Assembly (NCBI GenBank): GCA_027028625.1 | Contig: JALVIH010000016.1 | Span: 1 to 37,133, forward strand | DNA from: a bacterium | Lineage (GTDB): Bacteria; Patescibacteriota; Microgenomatia; JAADGY01 | DNA length: 37,133 nucleotides | Reading direction: 5' to 3' | Shown here: positions 31,777 to 37,133 of the stretch, piece by piece | How the letters are laid out: each line of letters opens with the position of its first letter | Numbering within the stretch: position 1 is the stretch's first letter | Notes under the pieces: generated by a model | Database searches by the model: none | What the model was told of the DNA's origin: nothing | The model's input: only the letters and a program-made list of their open reading frames with translations | Position numbers and translations under genes: made by a program

Positions 31777-33389
31777 TGCTTCAAGGCAAACTTTCCCATT
31801 CTTTTTGGCAAGTAGAAAAAAAGAAAATAACTACCTGGGAGGATTTAGAAAAAAAATTAGAAGAAAATTTTGGAGAAACTACAACTATTCTCACTCCCAC
31901 TTTAACTGATCTAGAAACGGCCATCCAAAAAGAACTTCACCTTACTTCAACTAAAGCAGAAGAATTTTTCCAATTACTAAACTCATTTCAACACCCCTTG
32001 ATATATGGTGATTATGACGCCGACGGCATAACCAGCAGTTACATCTTAGCTACTCTCCTAGGCCATCTCTCCCTGCCTCGCCAACTTTTTCTGCCTCATC
32101 GGCAGAACGACGGCTATGGAGTTAATCCTAGGACCATCTCTAGGTTGAAGAAGGCTTTCCATTTTGATCTTCTTATCACTATTGATAACGGGGTTAATGA
32201 CCTCCCTCTTTTGGAAAGCTTGAAAAAAGAAGGCCAAGGCGTCGCCGTTATCGATCACCACTCCTTAAAAAAACAACCTTCCCATCTAGATTTCTTTCTT
32301 CACAACACTCATACCTCAGCAGCAGGTTTAGCCTTGGCTCTAGCCTTTTATGGTTATCAGAAAAACATTCTCAATCAACGGGTTTGGCTTGAGCTTCTCC
32401 AACTAGCCAGCATTGGAGTTCTAGCCGATCAAATGCCTTTAAAAGGTTTCAACTACATTGTAGCCAAATTAGGCTTAGAGAGCCTAAACAAAGAAGGACC
32501 TCTCAATCCCGGACTAACTGCTCTTCTAAAACAAGCTGGTTGGACAAAAGAGCATTTTGACGAGTACGTTCTGAATTTTATAATTATTCCCCGTTTAAAT
32601 GCCGCCGGTAGAATGGAATCGGCCAATTTAGCTCTAAAATTACTTTCAACTAGAAATAGAGATCTTTTAGAATCTCTCAGTAGAGAAATTGAAAAACTTA
32701 ATCACCAAAGAAAATTATCAACGGGCGAGTACTTGAGCGACTTTCAAGAAGAAATAGAAGAATTGGGTGAGTTTATTCTCCTTTACCGAGAGGATATTCC
32801 GGAGGGCATCATCGGCCTTATTGCTAACCAATTAAGCCAAAAATTTCGTCGGCCAGCAATAGTAGTGACTGGCAAAGAAGAACTAAAAGGCTCAGTTCGC
32901 AGTCCTGCCACTTTCCACCTAACTCAGACCCTCCGCCATTTCGACGAGCTTTTTCTTAGCTTAGGAGGGCATCAAAAAGCAGCTGGCTTCAGCTTAAAAA
33001 AAGACAAACTAGAAGCCTTAAAAAAGTCACTTAAAAATGAAAAAATTTCTCTTAAAATGGAGGAAAAAAATGCTTTTTTTATCTCTCCTTCCCTTTTGGA
33101 GGAGAAGTTAGTTTATTTAGTTGATAACTACCGCCCCTTTGGAGTTGACCGTCCCCAACCCTTTTTCTTTCTCGACGAGTTCTCGATCAGAAGTATCTCC
33201 CCTCTTGGCCAAGGTGGAAAACATTACAAAATCTTTTTCAAACACGAGAAAAATTCTCCCCCTTTTTTAATCTTCAATCTTCCCCCTACCATTACTCCTG
33301 AAACAATTCGAAAACTCATCTTCACCCCAGAAATAAACTATTTCAATCATCAGAAATACCCTCAATTTAGAATTGTTGACTTCTTTTAA
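31776..33389 (+). CDS. recJ: Single-stranded-DNA-specific exonuclease RecJ
   Basis: 537 residues, slightly shorter than typical RecJ. DHH phosphoesterase motifs: YGDYDADGITSSYIL (motif I), LLITIDNGVND (II), VIDHHSLKK (III, the DHH itself), a shortened motif IV region HTSAAGLALALA, and PRLNAAGRME. The DHHA1 domain follows with EDIPEGIIGLIANQLSQ and SLGGHQKAAGFSL, then a C-terminal OB-like domain. It degrades single-stranded DNA 5' to 3' in recombination and repair; the sequence keeps all metal-binding Asp and His residues I can see. Divergent from the CCA-enzyme homologue and convergent with the next gene (one-base gap). Confidence 0.94.
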   Translation: MLQGKLSHSFWQVEKKKITTWEDLEKKLEENFGETTTILTPTLTDLETAIQKELHLTSTKAEEFFQLLNSFQHPLIYGDYDADGITSSYILATLLGHLSLPRQLFLPHRQNDGYGVNPRTISRLKKAFHFDLLITIDNGVNDLPLLESLKKEGQGVAVIDHHSLKKQPSHLDFFLHNTHTSAAGLALALAFYGYQKNILNQRVWLELLQLASIGVLADQMPLKGFNYIVAKLGLESLNKEGPLNPGLTALLKQAGWTKEHFDEYVLNFIIIPRLNAAGRMESANLALKLLSTRNRDLLESLSREIEKLNHQRKLSTGEYLSDFQEEIEELGEFILLYREDIPEGIIGLIANQLSQKFRRPAIVVTGKEELKGSVRSPATFHLTQTLRHFDELFLSLGGHQKAAGFSLKKDKLEALKKSLKNEKISLKMEEKNAFFISPSLLEEKLVYLVDNYRPFGVDRPQPFFFLDEFSIRSISPLGQGGKHYKIFFKHEKNSPPFLIFNLPPTITPETIRKLIFTPEINYFNHQKYPQFRIVDFF

Positions 33390-33390
33390 G

Positions 33391-34446
33391 CTAATCTAAA
33401 GGCAACCATTTTTCAGGCAGGGCCGAAGAGATAGCTTTGAAATTATCTTTAGAGGAACTGAAGATATAAATAGGAACCATATACTTATAAGGGCTAGGAG
33501 CATCGTAAAAAGCTAACTCAGCCTTATCAATAACTACTTCTTGGTTTGATGGGGTTTTAATTACCAAACCTTTCCCATTTTTCAAATATTCCCAACTGAT
33601 AGACGGGGAAACCAACGGATAAGTGGCAGGTTTCTGGAGATAAATAGGGCGATATTGAAAATCACCTTTAACTACCCTTAATTGATCATTACTCTTGCCT
33701 ACCCAAAAGCTAACCACAGGCTTATCATCGGTAAATATAACCGGTCGCTTGGCAACTGGCCTTCGTTTGTAACGCACCTCAACTATCTGAGCATCACTTA
33801 CAGTCTCCACTCTTATTAATTTCCCATTAAGAAAACGATAGAAACCAAAACTACCTACCTCTAGATCTTTAGTCCAGTATTCACTCTCCTCCAACCAATT
33901 TTCTAAAAACTCAGTCACTTCAGAAGTGGCTATAAAAGCACTTTGTTGCAGATGAAGCCGACCATAATTTTTTGTTCGAACACGGAAATAACCATTAACT
34001 TCATTTATATCCAAACTCGAAGTCTTGTCTTGGTTGTAAAACCTAATCCAGGTAGGCTCTTCCTTCAGACGCCCTTCTTTAATAGGAAACCCCATCTGCC
34101 TAGCCGTCTGACTGAGTTCTGCCGGACCCCAAATGTTGGCTCGATTTTTGAGGTAAAGGAACACATAACCGATTTGATTTTTTAATTGTCTTTGGCGGAT
34201 AGTTGAGATGCGAAAGACTAAGTTATGATTGGCTATTTTTTCCAACTTTCCATTCTGAGGCCATTTGAGAGCAGGAAGAACACCAAAATAGACTGTTGGT
34301 GGTGGTGGAGGTGGAGGATTGATTCTCCTCCATTGATAATAAAGTATCTTATAAATGTTCCAGAGAAGAATAAGTCCGAAAACAGTTATTAAAGTACCTT
34401 TAATCGCCATCCTCGTTTGATACATTACTTGAGTCAAGCTAGTCAT
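33391..34446 (-). CDS. Membrane-anchored extracytoplasmic protein of unknown function
   Basis: 351 residues when started at ATG 34444-34446 (MTSLTQVMYQTRM), chosen because an extended -10 lies five bases upstream; the frame itself opens at 34461. A single membrane helix (about 14-33: TLITVFGLILLWNIYKIL) is followed by a short basic loop and a run of seven prolines, then a long soluble region with beta-rich, repeat-free sequence and phrases such as YFGVLPALKWPQNG, VVSFWVGKSN and ISWEYLKNGKGLVI. I do not recognise the fold. The topology suggests a protein outside the membrane held by one helix. It converges on recJ and lies before ftsX on the same strand but across a 445-base repeat-filled gap, so it is probably transcribed alone. 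Confidence 0.7.
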   Translation of the reverse strand: MTSLTQVMYQTRMAIKGTLITVFGLILLWNIYKILYYQWRRINPPPPPPPTVYFGVLPALKWPQNGKLEKIANHNLVFRISTIRQRQLKNQIGYVFLYLKNRANIWGPAELSQTARQMGFPIKEGRLKEEPTWIRFYNQDKTSSLDINEVNGYFRVRTKNYGRLHLQQSAFIATSEVTEFLENWLEESEYWTKDLEVGSFGFYRFLNGKLIRVETVSDAQIVEVRYKRRPVAKRPVIFTDDKPVVSFWVGKSNDQLRVVKGDFQYRPIYLQKPATYPLVSPSISWEYLKNGKGLVIKTPSNQEVVIDKAELAFYDAPSPYKYMVPIYIFSSSKDNFKAISSALPEKWLPLD

Positions 34447-34451
34447 AATTA

Positions 34452-34460
34452 AGTATAGCA
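34452..34460 (-). promoter_or_regulatory. Extended -10 promoter of the 33391-34446 gene
   Basis: TGC-TATACT on the minus strand followed by five bases and ATG. No Shine-Dalgarno sequence, no visible -35. Leaderless start predicted. Confidence 0.6.
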
Positions 34461-34476
34461 ATAACTTTGGGAATTA

Positions 34477-34504
34477 GAACTCAGAGCTTGGAACTCAGAA
34501 CTTA
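34477..34504 (+). repeat. Heptamer array, GAACTCA/GAACTTA type (4 units)
   Basis: Units GAACTCA, GAGCTTG, GAACTCA, GAACTTA in register. Left-hand array of the gap 34461-34891, starting only 17 bases upstream of the promoter of the neighbouring gene. Confidence 0.82.
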
Positions 34505-34514
34505 GTATTTAAGG

Positions 34515-34668
34515 GAGTCATCCTGAACGAGCCGAGAGGCGAAGTGAAAGATCTAGCCGAAGGCGCACGGGTGTCTACTCAAGCTTGGGATCTAAGTTCT
34601 TTGCGCTTCGCTAGATTTTACCCCTACCGAAGGGGGGTCTTCGTCGCCTCAGCTCCTCAGGATGACTC
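34515..34668 (+). repeat. Nested palindromic element, copy D
   Basis: 154 bases with a perfect 12-base terminal inverted repeat GAGTCATCCTGA / TCAGGATGACTC. Inner arms GATCTAGCCGAAGGCGCA and TTTGCGCTTCGCTAGAT flank an AAGCTT centre. The right outer arm, CCCCTACCGAAGGGG and GTCGCCTCAGCTCCTCAGG, is the reverse complement of the left outer arm of copy A, while the inner core has the same orientation as in A: the core has been turned relative to the arms. Confidence 0.88.
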
Positions 34669-34678
34669 GTTAATAGGC

Positions 34679-34720
34679 TAAGTTCTGAGTTCCGAGTTCT
34701 AATTACCTAGCTCCTAGTTC
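34679..34720 (+). repeat. Heptamer array, AAGTTCT/CTAGTTC type (6 units)
   Basis: Six seven-base units in register: TAAGTTC, TGAGTTC, CGAGTTC, TAATTAC, CTAGCTC, CTAGTTC. The longest uninterrupted array in the window, right of element D. Confidence 0.85.
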
Positions 34721-34798
34721 CAGACAAACTGAGTTCTGAGGTCTTATTTCTGATTAAAATTTTTAGGATTTTGAAATTTGATTTGATTAAAAATTTCA

Positions 34799-34822
34799 AA
34801 CCTGCCTGCCGGCAGGCAGGTT
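34799..34822. repeat. GC-rich perfect palindrome, copy 3
   Basis: AACCTGCCTGCC followed by its exact reverse complement, a perfect 24-base palindrome. The preceding AT-rich segment (GAAATTTGATTTGATTAAAA) matches that before copy 1 closely. Confidence 0.92.
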
Positions 34823-34842
34823 AAAAATTAAAAATTAATCCC

Positions 34843-34870
34843 CTAGCTCCTAGTTCTTAGTTCCTAGCTC
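34843..34870 (+). repeat. Heptamer array, CTAGTTC type (4 units)
   Basis: Units CTAGCTC, CTAGTTC, TTAGTTC, CTAGCTC. It ends 21 bases before the ftsX stop codon, so it may lie in the 3' untranslated end of the ftsEX transcript. Confidence 0.82.
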
Positions 34871-34891
34871 CTCCAACCTGGTTCCAACCCC

Positions 34892-35761
34892 CTAGTCTTT
34901 TATAAACCGGCGGACGGCCATAAAAGTTAACCAGGCACTAAAAGCCCCTCCCACAATTAAACTAAAACCAATATTAAGATAGAGATACTGGTAAGGAATA
35001 GCTGCAACCTTGAGTGTTGGACCCAAAAAACTAAGGATCAAATCCTCACTGCGGCGAGTGATAAAAAGGACTATTAACGAGGAAAGTAAACCTGCCAAAC
35101 TACCTAAGAGAGTGTTCTCTAAGATAAAAATAGACTCTACATAACGTCGGCTGGCTCCCAAAAGGCGCATTATTTGAATACTTTCCCGAAGGCCGGAAAT
35201 CTTAAAACCAGTTACTATCCAAACGGTGATAAAAGTCTGAAAGAGAAAAAATAGGATTAGAGTCAGGCCAATAATCCTGATGTTTTTAGTCCATTTGCTA
35301 ATGATATGAACCAAATTCCGCTGGTAAATAATGTCATCTATTATGTCCGTTGTTTCTAGTTGTTTATAAACAACCTCCAACTGACTAGGCTGGTAAGTAG
35401 AGATTTCTAAGCTAGCGGGGAGAACATCATCACTAATTACATCTGTCAGCATCGGATTGTTACTTATCTTTTGATAAATTTTTAAAGCTTCGGCCGAGCT
35501 AATGTAGCGGATTGATTTTATTACCCCTGTTTTCTGAAGATTAATAATAAGCTGATTAACTTGGCTTTGAGGAATACCTTTTTTAATAAAGGCAGTTATC
35601 TGAGGCTGGGAGGAAAAGTAATTCAATAACTGGTTAGAACCTACCAAAACTAAGACAAAGAAACTTATCAAGGTGTAACTCACTAAGAGAGAAAAAAAGA
35701 TAGCCAGGTTCTGATAAGGGCGGCGGCGAAGGTTAAGGTAACTCAGTCTAGGTAAGGACAT
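34892..35761 (-). CDS. ftsX: Cell-division ABC transporter permease FtsX
   Basis: 289 residues with FtsX topology: TM1 (FSLLVSYTLISFFVLVLVG), an extracytoplasmic domain of about 120 residues (PQITAFIKKGIPQSQVNQL to LVHIISKW), then three helices at 172-280 with the FtsX block IQIMRLLGASRRYVESIFILENTLLGSLAG. The domain outside the membrane is the part that in other bacteria holds the coiled-coil hydrolase activator (EnvC, PcsB). A Shine-Dalgarno sequence AGGAGG lies seven bases before ATG, inside ftsE, and the genes overlap by 14 bases. With FtsE it couples ATP hydrolysis to septal peptidoglycan cleavage. Confidence 0.93.
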   Translation of the reverse strand: MSLPRLSYLNLRRRPYQNLAIFFSLLVSYTLISFFVLVLVGSNQLLNYFSSQPQITAFIKKGIPQSQVNQLIINLQKTGVIKSIRYISSAEALKIYQKISNNPMLTDVISDDVLPASLEISTYQPSQLEVVYKQLETTDIIDDIIYQRNLVHIISKWTKNIRIIGLTLILFFLFQTFITVWIVTGFKISGLRESIQIMRLLGASRRYVESIFILENTLLGSLAGLLSSLIVLFITRRSEDLILSFLGPTLKVAAIPYQYLYLNIGFSLIVGGAFSAWLTFMAVRRFIKD

Positions 35762-36431
35762 ACTTTCCCTCCTGAATGTCCTTAACTAACTTTCCTCTCT
35801 CCAAAGACAAAACTCTATAGCGGAACTTATCTACTAACTCTTTATTATGAGTAGTAACTACTACTAACGTTCCTTCTTTATTTATTCGGACTAATTCTGT
35901 CATTATTTCTAAAGAGGCTAAAGGGTCTAAATTAGCGGTCGGCTCATCGGCAAAAACCATTAATGGCTCTAAACTTAAAGCCCTAGCCAAAGCAATTCTT
36001 CTTTTTTCTCCGCTCGATAACTGGGAAGGAAAATACTTAAGTTTATCTTTAAGATTAAAACGGTCAACTATCTCCGTTAGCCTTCTCTCCCTTTCTTTCT
36101 TATCCATCCCGGCTAACTCTAAACGCAAACTAAGATTTTCCTCAATGTTTAGTTCTGGAATTAAATTCCGACCTTGAAAAACTACCCCTATTTTCTGGCG
36201 AAGGAGCTGTCTCTCCCATCCTTTTAGTTCCTTTATTTTCTTACCATCAAAGATTATTTCTCCTTTTTGAGGAAAATATTTAGCTAACAAAAGCTTTAAG
36301 ATAGTTGTTTTCCCTGATCCATTAGGGCCAATAATAAAGACAAACTCTCCCTCGCTTAGTTCAAAGGAAACGTTATCAATAGCCACTGTTCCGTCTGGAT
36401 AGGAAAAGACCACCTTTTCGAAACGTAACAT
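35748..36431 (-). CDS. ftsE: Cell-division ABC transporter ATPase FtsE
   Basis: 227 residues from ATG 36429-36431 (MLRFEKVVFSYPDG); the frame extends upstream but overlaps the preceding gene out of frame and lacks a start signal. Walker A GPNGSGKTT, signature LSSGEKRRIALARAL, Walker B LMVFADEPTANLD and H-loop VVTTHN are present. The SYPDGTVAIDNVSFEL N-terminus and the short length are typical of FtsE. It starts five bases after the stop of the upstream anchored protein without a Shine-Dalgarno sequence, so it depends on coupling. Partner of FtsX. Confidence 0.94.
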   Translation of the reverse strand: MLRFEKVVFSYPDGTVAIDNVSFELSEGEFVFIIGPNGSGKTTILKLLLAKYFPQKGEIIFDGKKIKELKGWERQLLRQKIGVVFQGRNLIPELNIEENLSLRLELAGMDKKERERRLTEIVDRFNLKDKLKYFPSQLSSGEKRRIALARALSLEPLMVFADEPTANLDPLASLEIMTELVRINKEGTLVVVTTHNKELVDKFRYRVLSLERGKLVKDIQEGKYVLT

Positions 36432-36436
36432 AGATA

Positions 36437-36982
36437 TTAATCTAATATTTGTAATTTGCCGATGTCCATAAACCAGCCTACGCTTTCTACTGCCTGTGTT
36501 TCTCCCCAAACTTTCACTTTATGCCCCACATACTTGTCTAGATCGATAACACTCGAAGTTAAATAGGCTGTCTGGGACTTATCCCCACGAATTAGAATAT
36601 GAGTACCTGGTTTGGTCTCGTCTGTATTCTTTTCTAGTAAACCTTCGGCAGTGTCCTTAAAAATTGGGCTATCCACTCCAATAATTTTCCCCTTCTGCAC
36701 TTGAGCTGTTTTTAAAGGAGCTTGAGTTCCTCCCGGCATTCCAGGAAGAGATGAAGAACTTCCTCGCCACCAGTAAAAAACCAAACCAAGAGAGTAGAAA
36801 AAAAGAAAAACCACCAGAAAAAGGGCTACTTTTTTAAAGTTTTTCTTCCCCCTTTGAACTTTCTCCCCTTCCTCATCAAGTCTATGAAGAATTGGCGTTT
36901 CTGCAGTTTCTGGTTGACCCTCTATCTGGTCATCAACTATCGGCATCAACGATTCCTTTTCTAGGTTATTATTCTCTTCCAT
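36437..36982 (-). CDS. Membrane-anchored protein of unknown function, first gene of ftsEX unit
   Basis: 181 residues from ATG 36980-36982 (MEENNNLEKES); the frame continues upstream to 37063, but that part crosses the promoters and is not used. An acidic cytosolic N-terminus, basic patch KVQRGKKNFKK and one membrane helix (VALFLVVFLFFYSLGLVFYWW, about 62-82) lead to an outside domain of about 95 residues with KIIGVDSPIFKDTAEGLLE, TKPGTHILIRGDKSQTAYLT and VGHKVKVWGETQAV; the last looks like an OB-type beta-barrel strand pair. No family is recognised with confidence. Position directly before ftsEX suggests an envelope or division role. Confidence 0.7.
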   Translation of the reverse strand: MEENNNLEKESLMPIVDDQIEGQPETAETPILHRLDEEGEKVQRGKKNFKKVALFLVVFLFFYSLGLVFYWWRGSSSSLPGMPGGTQAPLKTAQVQKGKIIGVDSPIFKDTAEGLLEKNTDETKPGTHILIRGDKSQTAYLTSSVIDLDKYVGHKVKVWGETQAVESVGWFMDIGKLQILD

Positions 36983-36988
36983 ATTTTG

Positions 36989-36997
36989 AATATAGCA
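36989..36997 (-). promoter_or_regulatory. Extended -10 promoter of the ftsEX unit
   Basis: TGC-TATATT on the minus strand, six bases before ATG 36982. No Shine-Dalgarno sequence. It is 55 bases from the plus-strand -10 at 37055, so the divergent promoters do not interlock here. Confidence 0.62.
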
Positions 36998-37051
36998 AAG
37001 TTCTCCCCAAAACTCAAATAACCATCCACCTCCTTCAACATTCCTATAGTA

Positions 37052-37060
37052 TGATATAAT
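37052..37060 (+). promoter_or_regulatory. Extended -10 promoter of the right-edge gene
   Basis: TGA-TATAAT followed by ten bases and ATG 37071. No Shine-Dalgarno sequence; transcript would begin about three bases before the ATG. Confidence 0.6.
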
Positions 37061-37070
37061 CACAGTAGAT

Positions 37071-37133
37071 ATGAGTATTGAAGCCCAACAATCTATTTAT
37101 GATCTAGTGAGCGGAGAACATAGAGAAGAACAA
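37071..37133 (+). CDS. Start of an unidentified gene, cut by the right edge
   Basis: 21 open codons, MSIEAQQSIYDLVSGEHREE and onward, follow a good extended -10 box. There are too few residues to name the product. The start is supported by the promoter position, which matches that of the other leaderless genes in this window. Confidence 0.5.
   Translation, partial: MSIEAQQSIYDLVSGEHREEQ

Noticed and set aside
36983-37063. N-terminal extension of the 36437-36982 protein by 27 residues
   Set aside because: It crosses the extended -10 boxes of both divergent genes; ATG 36982 fits the common start architecture.
1-37133. Reassigned TGA (glycine) code as in some Patescibacteria
   Set aside because: Genes in the window end normally in TGA, often in ATGA overlaps with the next start, and no gene needs TGA read-through.

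Overview
The window is an AT-rich, gene-dense bacterial chromosome segment using the standard code (TGA is a normal stop). The gene set, the compact overlapping operons, the very short leaders and several enzymes that are reduced or changed at key residues together suggest a member of the Patescibacteria / Candidate Phyla Radiation, perhaps Microgenomates-like. That placement is inference from gene content; there is no marker gene here that fixes it.

Layout. 1-5457 is a surface-polysaccharide cluster: an O-antigen ligase/polymerase-like membrane protein cut by the left edge, a Wzx-type flippase and four glycosyltransferases on both strands. 5479-7935 is a secreted LCAT-like hydrolase. 8035-10671 is a large Clp ATPase controlled by a CIRCE operator. 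10686-19700 (minus strand) is a long run read as aspS, D,D-carboxypeptidase, VanZ-like protein, galE, tRNA-Cys, a SAM-hydrolase-family protein, ugd, a Gmd-family protein, a UDP-xylose synthase-like protein and a polyprenyl-phosphate glycosyltransferase fused to GtrA. It makes and uses UDP-Gal/Glc, UDP-GlcA and probably UDP-xylose. 20223-23935 holds a frameshifted TIM-barrel isomerase, an MGDG-synthase-like glycolipid glycosyltransferase, era and endonuclease IV. 24321-26698 encodes two exported proteins: an EnvC/PcsB-like coiled coil with a C39-like cysteine-peptidase domain, and a two-lamin-tail-domain surface protein. 27297-31758 is a MacA-LolD-MacB type exporter behind a CCA-enzyme homologue; recJ is divergent from it. 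33391-36982 holds an unknown membrane-anchored protein, ftsX, ftsE and an unknown anchored protein, and a new plus-strand gene starts at 37071.

Four long gaps (19773-20222, 23954-24300, 26699-27296, 34461-34891) are not empty. Each carries the same kit: a 114-152 bp nested palindromic element with inverted ends GTCATYCTGA/TCAGRATGAC, in-register arrays of heptamers (GAACTTA type on one side, CTAGTTC type on the other), and in three of the four a GC-rich perfect or near-perfect palindrome. The central core of the element is flipped between copies.

The most notable regulatory pattern is that many operon-leading genes have an extended -10 box (TGN-TATAAT-like) only 5-10 bases before ATG and no Shine-Dalgarno sequence, so they are probably leaderless; two divergent pairs share interlocked -10 boxes. 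By contrast, several genes inside operons, and the Clp gene, do have Shine-Dalgarno sequences. The most notable protein-level observations are a CCA-enzyme homologue with Asn in place of two conserved motif-A Asp residues plus a zinc ribbon inside its HD domain, a Clp ATPase with no ClpP-docking tripeptide, and an AspRS that has lost its GAD insertion domain.
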